From NCBI GenBank assembly GCA_905214305.1, contig CAJMLK010000014.1, forward strand, positions 1 through 62,363: a DNA stretch of 62,363 bases. Direction: 5' to 3'. The translations under genes were made by a program, and so were the position numbers. A model generated the notes under the pieces. That model was given only the letters and a program-made list of their open reading frames with translations. It searched no databases and was not told where the DNA came from. This document shows positions 47,079 through 56,999 of this stretch, piece after piece. The DNA is from an uncultured bacterium (lineage in GTDB: Bacteria; Desulfobacterota; Desulfovibrionia; Desulfovibrionales; Desulfovibrionaceae). Position 1 is the stretch's first letter; each line of letters begins with the position of its first letter.

Positions 47079-49058
47079 CTAGGCCGTGCCATGTTTGTCG
47101 CCGGTCCCGGCATCTCCGGACGCGGCGTCATCGTCTTCCAGACCGTCGGCCAGATCCGCTGCCTCCACGGCATCGGCGGGCTTGCGGCGGCGCAGGCCCA
47201 GCAGGGGCACAAGGCACATGAGCGTGCCGCCTATCCACAGCCAGTTTACAAGAGGCTCGATGCTGAGCTTGACCACCACATGGGAGTCTTCATCAAGCCC
47301 CAGCAGCGAAGCGTACAGCTCGTCGCCAAGGCTCGGGATCACGTCCACTTCGGAAAACTGCATGCTGCCGAATTTTTCGTACAGGCGGCGCTCCGGCGCG
47401 ACAACGCCAAGCTCCTTGCCGTCCTTGTCAGTGATGCGCACCTTGGCCGCGATGTATTCATATCCCGGACGGCTGCCTTCTTCCAGTTCGAGCAGGGTGG
47501 CCTTGTATTCGGCCAGATCATGGGTCTGCCCCACGGTAAAGTGGATGTCGCGCTCAATCTTGTAGGGACCGGAAAAGGCAATGCCGATGGCCATAAGCGC
47601 CATGCCAAGGTGTGCGCCAAGAGCGCCCAGACTGTTGGGCTGCCGACGCACGGACCTGTCGGCCAGCTGCAGGACCACGCCCGTCAGAACAGCCACGGAA
47701 GAGGCCGCACCGAGCAGGGCCGTGGGCTGCCGGTAGCCCATGAGCCAGATGGCCGCGCCGCTGGCAACAAAGGCGGCCAGCACGGCAAAAAAGGCTTTTT
47801 TGTTACGCACGCCGCCGCCCCAGCCAAGCCAGGGGCAGGCCGCCATCATAAGCATGAGCAGCGCGCCCAGGGGCAGGCACACGCGATTGTAGAAATTGGC
47901 GTCAAGGCCGCGCGGCGCCGTAGACCAGAGCTTGCTGATGACGGGCCACATGGTGGCGACAAGAATAATGCCCGCAAGGGCCAGCAGCACCCAGGCAACC
48001 AGGGTCAGAAAACCCTCGCGGCTGTCCAGACCGGACAGGGGCCGCCCCCTGCAGGGGCTTGTGAGCGGAACCCACAGGGAGACTGCCAGTCCCGCCAGAA
48101 TAAACAGGGTAAGGGGAGTCCCCACGCTGCCGTCGCCAAAGGCGTGCACGGAGTCGATAACGCCGCTGCGCACAAGATATGTGGCAAAAAAGGCCGAAAC
48201 CGTGGTCAGGGCCATCATGGCCACGTTGACACGCCCAAGCTTGTTGCGGCGGTCTTCGACAATAAGGGTATGCAGGGCTGCGGAAGCGATGAGCCAGGGG
48301 ATGAGCGAGGCATTTTCCACCGGGTCCCATGCCCAGTAGCCGCCCCAGCCAAGTTCCATATAGGCCCACCACGCGCCGAGCACGATACCCGCTGTAAGGA
48401 ACAGCCATGCCAGAATGATCACGGGGCGTGAAATACGAAACCATTCGCCTTCGGTGTCGGCCTTGCCCGAAAGAGCCTGAGCCAGCGCAAGGCAGGCAGG
48501 GATGGTAAAGCCGCCGTAGCCCAGAAAAAGCAGGGGCGGATGGATGATCATGCCGGGATTTTGCAGCAGGGGATTCAGGCCGTTGCCGTCAGCGGGAACA
48601 GGATTCTGGAGCATGAAGGGGTTGCTCCAGTTGCTGAGGATGAGGGCAAAAAAGGCCATGATCGTATAAAAAAAGGCCCAGTACCACAGCCGCGTGGAAC
48701 GGCTGATGCCCTTATAGGCGCGTGTACATGCGAAAAGCGAACCGCTGACGCCCACGGCCAGCGCCCAGAAAAGCATGGAGCCGGGCTGCCCGGCCCAGAA
48801 CGCCGTAAGGCGATAAAAAACAGGCAGGATGCGGTCTGTATAGCTGGCAACGTACTGCACCTGAAAATCAAACCAGAAAAGCGCGTGTAGCAGTATGGCC
48901 GAAGCAACAAGCAGCGCGCCGCTGACCACCAGATGGGCTTTTTCTACAAGACGCAGGGAGTCTTCACGTCCTTGCCACAGTTGCAGCAGGGCCAGACCGC
49001 CGCCGCCCAGGGAGGCGAGCAGGGCCAAAAGAAGGAGGGCAAAGGCAAAAACGTACAT
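47079..49058 (-). CDS. ccmF: Cytochrome c haem lyase CcmF
   Basis: 659 residues with about 13-15 membrane segments. The WWD motif WGGYWAWDPVENASLIPW is near residue 235. Conserved His residues flank it (NPGMIIHPPLLFLGY; a later AHLGMALM). CcmF transfers haem from CcmE to apocytochrome thiols. With no CcmH/CcmG in sight, it would act together with the TPR protein. The C-terminus is a charged, cytoplasmic tail. Confidence 0.94.
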   Translation of the reverse strand: MYVFAFALLLLALLASLGGGGLALLQLWQGREDSLRLVEKAHLVVSGALLVASAILLHALFWFDFQVQYVASYTDRILPVFYRLTAFWAGQPGSMLFWALAVGVSGSLFACTRAYKGISRSTRLWYWAFFYTIMAFFALILSNWSNPFMLQNPVPADGNGLNPLLQNPGMIIHPPLLFLGYGGFTIPACLALAQALSGKADTEGEWFRISRPVIILAWLFLTAGIVLGAWWAYMELGWGGYWAWDPVENASLIPWLIASAALHTLIVEDRRNKLGRVNVAMMALTTVSAFFATYLVRSGVIDSVHAFGDGSVGTPLTLFILAGLAVSLWVPLTSPCRGRPLSGLDSREGFLTLVAWVLLALAGIILVATMWPVISKLWSTAPRGLDANFYNRVCLPLGALLMLMMAACPWLGWGGGVRNKKAFFAVLAAFVASGAAIWLMGYRQPTALLGAASSVAVLTGVVLQLADRSVRRQPNSLGALGAHLGMALMAIGIAFSGPYKIERDIHFTVGQTHDLAEYKATLLELEEGSRPGYEYIAAKVRITDKDGKELGVVAPERRLYEKFGSMQFSEVDVIPSLGDELYASLLGLDEDSHVVVKLSIEPLVNWLWIGGTLMCLVPLLGLRRRKPADAVEAADLADGLEDDDAASGDAGTGDKHGTA

Positions 49059-49185
49059 GTGACTCCTTTTACCGGCCTTGTGGACCGTGCTGCGGGGTCA
49101 TGCGCCATGCGAAATACGGCAGGGCGCGCCCCATGCGCAATGTGTCCGGCCATGCCGGGCCTGTTGTTTCATCAGGGGGCTGACG

Positions 49186-49599
49186 TCAGCTCTGGCGATT
49201 TTCTTTCTGATATTTGGACGGGCATTTGGTCATGAGGGTTTTTGCCATAAAGTGCCCCTGCGCGTCCATGCCGCCTTCCACAATGACCTCGGCTCCCGCC
49301 TTGAAGGTATCGGGCACGGTTCCGCTGTAGCGCACCTTTATGGACTGGCTGGCGTTGTCCTTGTCAGCAAGAAGAAAATTGACGCCGGTTCCGGACGAGG
49401 CCTTTTCAATACCCTCGGGGGCGACCGTGCCGAAAAGCCGGGCAGAAGCCAGCTTGTCGGGCGTAGCTGCCTGCGCCTCGGAAACATTCAAAAAGTAGAC
49501 GCTGTTTTCCGAAAAGCCGGAATACACCAGATAGCCCACGCCGCCAAGAAAAAGCAGCAGCGCCGCTACATAGATGCCGGTATTTTTTTTACGGGCCAT
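49186..49599 (-). CDS. ccmE: CcmE, CxxxY type haem chaperone
   Basis: 137 residues from MARKKNTGIYVAALLLFLGG (ATG 49599). An N-terminal membrane anchor is followed by an OB-fold. The haem-binding motif is C126-PSK-Y130, not the common HxxxY. This variant is known from Desulfovibrio and goes with the loss of CcmG and CcmH. It is first in the operon, 127 nt before ccmF. Confidence 0.93.
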   Translation of the reverse strand: MARKKNTGIYVAALLLFLGGVGYLVYSGFSENSVYFLNVSEAQAATPDKLASARLFGTVAPEGIEKASSGTGVNFLLADKDNASQSIKVRYSGTVPDTFKAGAEVIVEGGMDAQGHFMAKTLMTKCPSKYQKENRQS

Positions 49600-49720
49600 G
49601 ATAACCTCATTGCTGCGGCAGACGCGCTTTGCCGCGGAATCGGCTTTTGCAGCGCCGAAATCACGACGCTGCAACCATGCCCGCATGGCGCGGGACGGTA
49701 TGCGCTGTTTTACGGCTTAG

Positions 49721-49749
49721 AACCTAGACCATTTCTGACAATCTGACAA
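49721..49749 (-). promoter_or_regulatory. Possible promoter of the ccm operon
   Basis: TTGTCA (49749-49744), 17-nt spacer, TAGGTT (49726-49721). The match of the second box is mediocre. It lies about 120 nt before the ccmE start, with no gene between. Confidence 0.3.
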
Positions 49750-49985
49750 GGTGATAATATTTCCTGTTAAAAGGGCAGCGCTGGTACTGGCGCGGCTTTT
49801 GTGATGCCGTCACAGGCAAAAACGCTGCCCGTCACCCGGCAGGGACAGCATGCCCCACGCCAACACGCAGCCCGGTCTGGGAGCAGGCTGCAAAGTATAC
49901 CTTAAAACTCGGATAGATGCGCGCAACATCCCGCGGCAGGGCATCGACGGGGGCAACGGCGCAAGACCGGAGCAGCAGGCACATT

Positions 49986-50035
49986 GACGCAGAAAGCGGG
50001 CACGCCAAAATTCAGGCACGTCCGCTTTCTGCGTC
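49986..50035. other. Intergenic hairpin upstream of ccmE
   Basis: 14-bp perfect arms GACGCAGAAAGCGG and its complement (50022-50035). No T run on either strand. The gap 49600-50098 otherwise holds the possible ccm promoter and no credible gene. Confidence 0.55.
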
Positions 50036-50098
50036 TGGCAAAGCCGGTGTCGCAATTTGCTCACGCCACCGCCTGAGCAACTGTCGAAATGAAACCCT

Positions 50099-51757
50099 CT
50101 AGCTTTCTTTTACCGTGCCCGAGCTGGACATGACGCAGTTTCTCTGGCGCTTGCCCTCGTAAAGATAAAAGTCTGCCTCTTTTATAAGCTCTTTAAAGGC
50201 CTTGCCCTGAGTGTATTCAACCACTCCCAGAGTGATGGTGGCATTGATGGTTGCCGTTTCTGTGCGGATGGGGGTCTGCTCCACGGTCTTGCGCAGCTTT
50301 TCGGCCAGCGTAAGGCCCTCCGCAAGGCCACAGGAAATGGCCAGAATAAGAAATTCCTCGCCGCCCCAGCGGGAGGCGCAGTCTTCCTGCCGGATATTGT
50401 TCTGAAATATTTTGGCAACGGCGCGCAGCACCATGTCGCCCGCATCATGCCCGTGGGTGTCGTTCACAGCCTTGAAGTGGTCGATATCGGCCAGCACGAG
50501 ACAGAACTGCAAACCTTCGCGCTGTGCGCGTGAAAATTCCTTTTCAATGCGCTCGTACATGGCGCGCCGGTTGAGCAGCCCCGTAAGAAAGTCATAGTAG
50601 GCAACGCGTTCGAGCTTGTTGTACGCCTCATCGAGCTTGTCTTTTTCTTCCCGCAGCGCGGTTTCGTCTTCCTTGAGCTTGGCAATGAAGCCATCAATCA
50701 TGCCCGTAAGATGACGCTCGAAGAAAATCATCAACACGGCGTACATCAAGGACATTATGGATATTATTCTGGCAAAGGAAATGATCTGGTCATAGAACGC
50801 GCGTCTGAGGTCCACCTCACGCTGTTGTACAATGCTTGCCATGTCGTTTGTGTAAATGCCCGTACACACGATCCAGTTAAACGGCTTGTAAAGTTTGCCG
50901 TAGGCAAGCTTTTCGCTTATTTCGTCAGAATCCGGCTTTTTGAAATAATAGGTAAAAAAGATGCTTCCGTGCGCAACAACGCCTTCAAGCTCTTCCTTGT
51001 ACGGCAGGTTGCCCTTGATGTCCGCCGTTTCCGTGGACAGAAGCATGCCTTCGGTCTCCGGTTCGGCAACGTGCACGGCCCGCTCGGCATAGCCGGGGCC
51101 GCCGCTGTAGTTGTGCACCTCATTGACCCATACATACTGGTTGAGGGGGAAGCGCATGGTACGCAGAATGGCCTTGCAGCGGCTTTTGGCTATTTCATCC
51201 ACAGCCCAGTCCGTGCCGAAAACAAGCACTTCCGTTCCATCCTTGAGCGGGCCGACGGCCCATACGGGAAAATCGTCAGACGGTTCTGCCCGACCCCGCT
51301 CAAGACGGTCCAGCAACAGGTGCGCCAGATCGTCTTCATCAGTCCACAGGACCTTGTGGGCCTTTCTGTCATAAATGGCAATTCCCATGCCCGGCATGTG
51401 CAGGGCAAAGCGGGCGGTACGGGCGGTCGTTCTGGGATCAAAGGCATCAATGATATTGTCGATATTCATGCCCAGCGTGCCAAGCATGGCGCACAGCGCC
51501 TGTGCCATGGTCTGGTATTCCACATATACGGTGGCGCGCATGGCGCTGATTTCGGCGTTGGCCCTTTCGACCCGTTCCACAAGGATCTGCTTTTTTTCTG
51601 TAAGAATGCGTGCTCTTGAGTCCTCGACCATTTTGTCAAACTGATCGCGCACCGAAAGAAAATACGGGATTGACAGGGCCACCGACATCAAGATCAGTGC
51701 CAGTAGCCCTGTAACATAGTAAAATATAGGGATTTTTCTTTTTGCCAGCTTGTCCAT
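50099..51757 (-). CDS. Diguanylate cyclase with extracytoplasmic Cache sensor
   Basis: 552 residues from MDKLAKRKIPIFYYVTGLLA (ATG 51757). Two membrane helices (about 12-35 and 300-325) enclose a periplasmic sensor with two Cache-like repeats (IAIYDRKAHKVLWTDEDDLA; KLYKPFNWIVCTGIYTND). A coiled linker leads to the GGDEF domain: active GGEEF at about 461-465 and an intact RxxD I-site (RQED) five residues upstream. It makes cyclic di-GMP and should be product-inhibited. Confidence 0.92.
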   Translation of the reverse strand: MDKLAKRKIPIFYYVTGLLALILMSVALSIPYFLSVRDQFDKMVEDSRARILTEKKQILVERVERANAEISAMRATVYVEYQTMAQALCAMLGTLGMNIDNIIDAFDPRTTARTARFALHMPGMGIAIYDRKAHKVLWTDEDDLAHLLLDRLERGRAEPSDDFPVWAVGPLKDGTEVLVFGTDWAVDEIAKSRCKAILRTMRFPLNQYVWVNEVHNYSGGPGYAERAVHVAEPETEGMLLSTETADIKGNLPYKEELEGVVAHGSIFFTYYFKKPDSDEISEKLAYGKLYKPFNWIVCTGIYTNDMASIVQQREVDLRRAFYDQIISFARIISIMSLMYAVLMIFFERHLTGMIDGFIAKLKEDETALREEKDKLDEAYNKLERVAYYDFLTGLLNRRAMYERIEKEFSRAQREGLQFCLVLADIDHFKAVNDTHGHDAGDMVLRAVAKIFQNNIRQEDCASRWGGEEFLILAISCGLAEGLTLAEKLRKTVEQTPIRTETATINATITLGVVEYTQGKAFKELIKEADFYLYEGKRQRNCVMSSSGTVKES

Positions 51758-51934
51758 GATGTGTCTTTGCCGGGATGCGGCAGATTGAAGGCTCCAAAAA
51801 ATCATCATTTTTTTGGAACGCTCTGTCAGTATAGCCAAAAAATTCTACATAGGAAAGCAGTCTTGAATACTGTTAGCAGCCATCGGCAGAACCTTTTCAA
51901 CCCGCAAAACGTAAGCCCGCCGGGCATAACAATG

Positions 51935-51966
51935 CAAAAGGCCGATCCGGAGCATCCGGATCGGCC
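51935..51966 (-). terminator. Intrinsic terminator of glmS
   Basis: GGCCGATCCGG/CCGGATCGGCC (51940-51966), 11-bp stem with TTTTG on the minus strand. It follows the glmS stop by 32 nt. Confidence 0.65.
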
Positions 51967-51998
51967 ATAAACATTCTTATATTATTATAGGCTATGCG

Positions 51999-53825
51999 CT
52001 ATTCAACCGTAACGCTCTTGGCCAGATTTCGGGGCTGATCCACATCCTTGCCCAGATAATCCGCAGTTTCATAGCTGAAAAGCTGAAGTGCGGGCAGAGC
52101 GGCAAAGGCAGAAAGCGGCGCGGGCAGTTCGGGGATATCCCACCGATCCTCGACGTCCAGTTCCACACCCTTGTTGGTGAGGGCAATAACCTTGCCCTGA
52201 CGGGCCTGCACTTCGACCATATTGGACTTGACCTTGGGCAAAAGCACGTCATTGAGGGCCAGGGCAAAGGTGGGAAAGCCCGGATCAATAAGGGCAATGG
52301 GGCCGTGCTTCATCTCGCCGGCGGCATAGCCTTCGGCGTGGATGTAGGAAAGCTCCTTGAGCTTGAGCGCACCTTCCAGAGCCAGCGGATAGCAGTGGCC
52401 GCGTCCGAGATAGAAGAAATTGTGTACCTGCGAGTATTTGCGCGCGATCTCCTTGGCACGCTCGTGCAGGGCGGGCAGATTGTCGTCCAGCAGAGCGGGC
52501 AGGTTTTCAAGCACCATGAGGTGCTCACGGCATTCCCCGGTGGACAGGCAGCCCTTGCGCACGCCCCAATAGAGCGCCATGAGGGTCAGCATGAGCATCT
52601 GGCTGCACATGGCCTTGGTAGACGCCACGCTGATTTCCGGGCCTGCCTGCGTGTAGAGCACGGCAGAAGCCTCACGGGCAATGGACGAGCCAACCACATT
52701 GCACAGGCCCAGCACCGTCACGCCGCACTGGCGCGCAATGCGCAGGGCCGCAAGGGTGTCGGCCGTTTCGCCGCTCTGGCTGATGACAAGCACCATATCG
52801 TCCTTGTCCAGCAGCAGGGTGTCGCGGTAGCGAAATTCCGAGGCAATTTCCACCTGCACGGGAACGCGCGCCCAGTGCTCCAGCAGATGCCGCCCCCAAA
52901 GACCCGAATGGTACGATGTGCCGCAGGCAACAATATGCAGGCGGCGCGGCACAGGCAGGGCATCCAGCTCCGGCAGGCGCACCTGCCCCTCTTCCGCATG
53001 CGCACGGCCGGTGAGACCATCCGTGATGACGCGCGGCTGCTCAAAGATTTCCTTGAGCATAAAGTGACGGTAGCCGCCCTTTTGCGCGGCCTGCATGTCC
53101 CATTGTATGGTCTGCGTTTCGTGGCTCACGGGGCTGAGGTCTTCAAGACGGAGAATCTCGTAGCTGTCGGCCGTAGCGCGCACAAGGTCCCCGTCCTGCA
53201 AAAAGACCACCTGACGGGTGTAGGGCAGAAAGGCCGGAATATCCGAAGCCACAAAGTTTTCGCCCGTTCCCTGACCGAAGATCAGCGGGGCGGACATGCG
53301 CGCGGCATAGATGACGCCGGGTTCCTCCCTGTCCATGAGGCAGACCGCATAAGCCCCGTGGGCCTCACGCAGGGCGGCCGCAAAGGCGCGCAGCAGGTCG
53401 GGTTCGGTCTTGCGACGCTCGGCAATGAGATTGACCAGCACTTCCGTGTCGGTTTCAGAGCTGAACGTATATCCCTTGGCGGCAAGATCCGCCTTTATTT
53501 CCTGATAGTTTTCGATAATGCCGTTATGCACGAGGGCCAGAGAGCCGTCGTTGCTGCGGTGGGGGTGGGCGTTGCGCTCGGCGGGCACGCCGTGCGTGGC
53601 CCATCGGGTGTGACCCATGGCGCAGGTGGGTGTGGTCACCGGCTCATGGGCGAGTTTTTCTTCAAGCGCGGCCAGTTTGCCCATGGCGCGCACCACGTGG
53701 ATGTCATTCTGGCGCACAAAGGCCACGCCAGCGGAATCATAACCACGGTATTCAAGCCTGCGCAGCCCTTCCACCACAACGGGAACGGCCGGCCTGTGTC
53801 CTGCATAACCTATAATACCGCACAT
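51999..53825 (-). CDS. glmS: Glucosamine-6-phosphate synthase, isomerising
   Basis: 608 residues from MCGIIGYAGHRPAVPVVVEG (ATG 53825, AAGGAGG upstream). Cys2 is the glutaminase nucleophile; the glutamine pocket TRWATHGVPAERNAHPH is intact. Two SIS domains carry CGTSYHSG and SQSGETADT, and the C-terminal ends DQPRNLAKSVTVE. It makes glucosamine-6-phosphate for peptidoglycan and LPS. No glmS ribozyme was seen upstream. Confidence 0.96.
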   Translation of the reverse strand: MCGIIGYAGHRPAVPVVVEGLRRLEYRGYDSAGVAFVRQNDIHVVRAMGKLAALEEKLAHEPVTTPTCAMGHTRWATHGVPAERNAHPHRSNDGSLALVHNGIIENYQEIKADLAAKGYTFSSETDTEVLVNLIAERRKTEPDLLRAFAAALREAHGAYAVCLMDREEPGVIYAARMSAPLIFGQGTGENFVASDIPAFLPYTRQVVFLQDGDLVRATADSYEILRLEDLSPVSHETQTIQWDMQAAQKGGYRHFMLKEIFEQPRVITDGLTGRAHAEEGQVRLPELDALPVPRRLHIVACGTSYHSGLWGRHLLEHWARVPVQVEIASEFRYRDTLLLDKDDMVLVISQSGETADTLAALRIARQCGVTVLGLCNVVGSSIAREASAVLYTQAGPEISVASTKAMCSQMLMLTLMALYWGVRKGCLSTGECREHLMVLENLPALLDDNLPALHERAKEIARKYSQVHNFFYLGRGHCYPLALEGALKLKELSYIHAEGYAAGEMKHGPIALIDPGFPTFALALNDVLLPKVKSNMVEVQARQGKVIALTNKGVELDVEDRWDIPELPAPLSAFAALPALQLFSYETADYLGKDVDQPRNLAKSVTVE

Positions 53826-53978
53826 AACGTGCCTCCTTGTATACCGCCTGACCCCTTTGGGGCAGGGCGGCACTGGAACGTCCCGCGCTGGGGCGGTTCT
53901 GCCTTGCTCTGACAAAGAAGGCCGGAACCGTCAAGCGGCCCCGGCCAGTATATTCCTGTTCCAGCCGCGCGGGCCTTG

Positions 53979-55898
53979 CTACATATTTTTTCTGTCGATG
54001 AAATCTTCGTTGTACACTTCCACCTTGGCGCCGGAAGCAAGACGCTGCATGAATATCTCAAACAGGCCGTCTGCGCGGTCACGGGCCACGGCGCTGGCCA
54101 TGATATCCTTGACCGCATCCCATTCCGCAGCGTCAGAGGGCTGCACACCCTTGACGCGCACCACAACGGCGCCCGGCCCGCTGCCGTCTTCAACAGCGTA
54201 GGCCACCGGCAGCCACTGACCGGCGCGGGCTTCAAACAGGGCTTCGGCCATGACGGGGTTGGGGCCAAACGAGGCCAGCACTCCGTTACGCTCCATCCCC
54301 TTGGCCGTCCTGACCGTGCGGCCTTTAAGGCCCGCCGCGCCCACAGGCGCGTTCTCCAGGTCTTTGCGCAGGGCTGCGGCAGCTTCCAGAGCGGCTCCAA
54401 GCGCCTTTTCTTCCACAAAACCGGCCACAATACGATCCTTGACGGACTCAAAGGGCGCTGTGGATGCAGGCTCGGACTTGATCACCCGGGCAACCACATA
54501 GGCCTTTCCGGCTTCAAGAGCCGTATCAACGGGATTGCCGGCAGGGGTCGCCACCAGTGTGGCAGCGCCCTGAGCCGTGACGCCCAGTGTTTTTTCAAGC
54601 TCGGCGGCAGAAAGCAGGCCGGTTTCGCCCCATTTGAGACCATGCTTTTCCGCACTGTCCTTCAGGGAACGACCAAGAATATTGTCTTCAATGAGACTGT
54701 CAACCACGTCATGCAATTTGTCCGCGCCCTGCTCCTGAGCCATAACCGCAAGAACCTCGGACTCCACCTGCTTGAAGGGCGGCAGGCCGCCGGCCTTTTT
54801 TTCTTCAACCTTGATGATGTGCAGGCCGAACTGGCTGCGAACCGGTGCGGAAACCTTGCCGGGCGCAAGAGCAAAAGCCGCGTCTTCGAAGGGCTTGACG
54901 GTTGTGCCGCGCTTGAGCCAGCCAAGTTCGCCGCCGGGACCGGCGGCATTGGGACCGTTGTGCGCATCAGCCACGGCAGCAAAGTTTTTTCCACCCTTAA
55001 GCTCAATCTCGATGGCAGCGGCCTGCTCCCGGGCCTTTTTCACGTCAGCCTCGGAGGCGTCTTCAGCCAGAGGCACGAGAATGTGGGCAGCCTTCACTTC
55101 TTCCTGCTGTTCAAAACGGGCGGCATTTTCCGCATACCATTTCTCGGCAGCGGCGGAGCTGATGCCGCTGGCCTTTACGATGTCCTGCGGGCTGACGAGC
55201 ACGTAAGAAACATCGACCCTGGCAGGAATGGCGAACTGGGCCTTGTGGCTTTCATAATAGGCCCGCACCTCTTCGTCTGAAGTCTTGACGGAAGAGGCAA
55301 AATCCGACGCGGGAAGAAAAATATAGTCCACATCACGCTTTTCGCGCAAAAATTCAAAGCGCTTCCGGGATTCGGCCGGGGCTACCCAGGCCGGAGCCGT
55401 GACCATGGCAAAAATTTTCTGCCGCAGCAGGTCGCGCGACATTTCGTGCTCGAACTGGGCGGGCGACGTGCGCTGGGCAGCCAGAACGCGCGTGTACACA
55501 TCAGGGTCAAACTGCCCTTTCTCGTTCTGGAATCCCTTGATATTGCCGACAGCCACCCGCAGTTCCAGCGGGGTAATGCTCACGCCCGTGCGCGCGGCTT
55601 CCTGCGACAGCAGCACCTGGGTAACCAGGTCGCGCAGTATCTGGCGGCCCAATTGCTGCTGCTTCAGCTGCTCACGGGTGAGGCCGGGATTGCTGCGCAA
55701 CAGGTTTTCCTCTGCCTGACGGTAGGCCGACTCAAACTCCCGCATGGAGATGGGATCGCCGTTGACCACAGCCACCAGCGTACCCGCACTGCGGTCGTTA
55801 AAGTTGCCAACACCCCAGAAAACAAAGACAAGAATGATAAGACCAAAGGCCAGTTTGACGCCCAGGGACTGCGATTTGTCGCGAATATACTCAAGCAT
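53979..55898 (-). CDS. PpiD/SurA-type periplasmic folding chaperone
   Basis: 639 residues from MLEYIRDKSQSLGVKLAFGL (ATG 55898). One N-terminal anchor helix (GVKLAFGLIILVFVFWGVGN), then a SurA_N-like domain (NGDPISMREFESAYRQAEEN; LRDLVTQVLLSQEAARTGV) and a parvulin rotamase domain (VKAAHILVPLAEDASEADVK; GELGWLKRGTTVKPFEDAAF; GLHIIKVEEK). It helps proteins leaving the Sec translocon to fold. Confidence 0.9.
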   Translation of the reverse strand: MLEYIRDKSQSLGVKLAFGLIILVFVFWGVGNFNDRSAGTLVAVVNGDPISMREFESAYRQAEENLLRSNPGLTREQLKQQQLGRQILRDLVTQVLLSQEAARTGVSITPLELRVAVGNIKGFQNEKGQFDPDVYTRVLAAQRTSPAQFEHEMSRDLLRQKIFAMVTAPAWVAPAESRKRFEFLREKRDVDYIFLPASDFASSVKTSDEEVRAYYESHKAQFAIPARVDVSYVLVSPQDIVKASGISSAAAEKWYAENAARFEQQEEVKAAHILVPLAEDASEADVKKAREQAAAIEIELKGGKNFAAVADAHNGPNAAGPGGELGWLKRGTTVKPFEDAAFALAPGKVSAPVRSQFGLHIIKVEEKKAGGLPPFKQVESEVLAVMAQEQGADKLHDVVDSLIEDNILGRSLKDSAEKHGLKWGETGLLSAAELEKTLGVTAQGAATLVATPAGNPVDTALEAGKAYVVARVIKSEPASTAPFESVKDRIVAGFVEEKALGAALEAAAALRKDLENAPVGAAGLKGRTVRTAKGMERNGVLASFGPNPVMAEALFEARAGQWLPVAYAVEDGSGPGAVVVRVKGVQPSDAAEWDAVKDIMASAVARDRADGLFEIFMQRLASGAKVEVYNEDFIDRKNM

Positions 55899-55938
55899 GC
55901 GAACTCCGACTGCGTAATTGCTCTTGACGTAGAGCGGC

Positions 55939-55967
55939 ATCATATGCGCAATCCAGCGGAAACTCAA
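55939..55967 (-). promoter_or_regulatory. Sigma-70-type promoter of the PpiD-like gene
   Basis: TTGAGT (55967-55962), 17-nt spacer, TATGAT (55944-55939). Both boxes are close to consensus and the predicted start is about 35 nt before the gene. Confidence 0.65.
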
Positions 55968-56099
55968 GAAAGCTCATGGCTGATTTTGATGTGATGCTGT
56001 GATGACCACGGGCAGGCCCCTCCGCCCGCTCGCCGGGCAGGGCCAAACCTGTGTGACGCCCTGTGGTTTTGCCGGGGCGTGCGGACCCTGAGGGCACAC

Positions 56100-56132
56100 A
56101 AAGACGGGCGGCCCTCTGCCGGGCCGCCCGTC
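56100..56132 (-). terminator. Terminator of the DUF169 gene
   Basis: GACGGGCGGCCC/GGGCCGCCCGTC (56103-56132), a 12-bp GC stem 41 nt after the stop, with a short T run (TTTGTG) on the minus strand. Confidence 0.6.
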
Positions 56133-56172
56133 CATTTCAAGGCAGCGCCTCAGCGGGCGCGCCACGTGCCGA

Positions 56173-56973
56173 TCATTGTGCCGATTCCATACATTCGCCG
56201 CGCTTGTACACTATCATGTTGCAGTTTTTGCAAATGGCGGCGCCGGGGAAGTTTTCTCCGGTTCGGGTTATGGCCCCCGTTCCATGCTCGTTAATGCGTG
56301 TGACAAGGCGTTGCACCAGCGGTTCAAGGTGCGCGCCGGGGACAAAGAAGTTCAGCTCGCCGCGCTCCGTCTTGCCGGAGTTGTAGCTTCCGCTGCACGC
56401 GGTGCACACGTTGGCGGTCTGTTCCAGATAGGTATAGACGTTTCCGGCACAGGCCGAGGAGTTCATGGTGATATTGGTGCGCAGCGGGTGCACATCCATG
56501 GCAGCCATATAGTCCACGGCCAGATGATAGGCCTGCATGTTGTCACAATAAAAATGCACGGTGTCGGGCGGAAAGTACGTGTCCGCCAGGGGCGACACGG
56601 CTATGGCCTTCAGCGTGCCTTCGGGCAGGCGCGGCTTGGATTTCACAAAGCGTTCGGCCTGTTCAAGGTCTTTGGCATATTTTTTATGACTGAGCACCTC
56701 GGCCTGATCAAAACCTTTCCAGCCAAAGGAATACAGCCCGTTGGTGCAACCCAGTTTTTCCTTGCGCACCAGCAGGGTCTGTCCGGTCATGCGCGGCCCA
56801 ATTTCATACTGGCAAAAGGTCAGATTGCGGTCCGAGGTAAAGAACTCCACGTTTTCCTTGAATTCCTTCAGCTGGTCGTCATCAAAGAAAAATTTGACGG
56901 CCACCGGGAAATGGGTAAGCCGAAGCGCGTCCATCAGGACATCGTGCATTTCCGCAAACGAAAGCTTGGTCAT
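56173..56973 (-). CDS. DUF169 family protein
   Basis: 266 residues. Motifs of DUF169 are LRLTHFPVAVKFFFDDDQLK, FCQYEIGPRMTG, LGCTNGLYSFGW and PPDTVHFYCDNMQAYHLAVD. Conserved cysteines at FCQY, GCTNG, SSACAG, CTACSG and the C-terminal CKNCNM suggest metal or Fe-S binding. The family is common in anaerobes and its function is unknown. GGAG precedes the start; monocistronic by the flanking signals. Confidence 0.85.
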   Translation of the reverse strand: MTKLSFAEMHDVLMDALRLTHFPVAVKFFFDDDQLKEFKENVEFFTSDRNLTFCQYEIGPRMTGQTLLVRKEKLGCTNGLYSFGWKGFDQAEVLSHKKYAKDLEQAERFVKSKPRLPEGTLKAIAVSPLADTYFPPDTVHFYCDNMQAYHLAVDYMAAMDVHPLRTNITMNSSACAGNVYTYLEQTANVCTACSGSYNSGKTERGELNFFVPGAHLEPLVQRLVTRINEHGTGAITRTGENFPGAAICKNCNMIVYKRGECMESAQ

Positions 56974-56999
56974 GAAAAACTCCTGAATATGTTCTTTAG

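Noticed and set aside
49810..50064. 84-codon frame between ccmE and the diguanylate cyclase
   Set aside because: No ribosome site, Cys/Pro/Arg-rich unlikely protein, and it spans the 49986-50035 hairpin.
53826..53978. glmS ribozyme
   Set aside because: The leader is too short and lacks the ribozyme core; such ribozymes belong to Gram-positive glmS genes.
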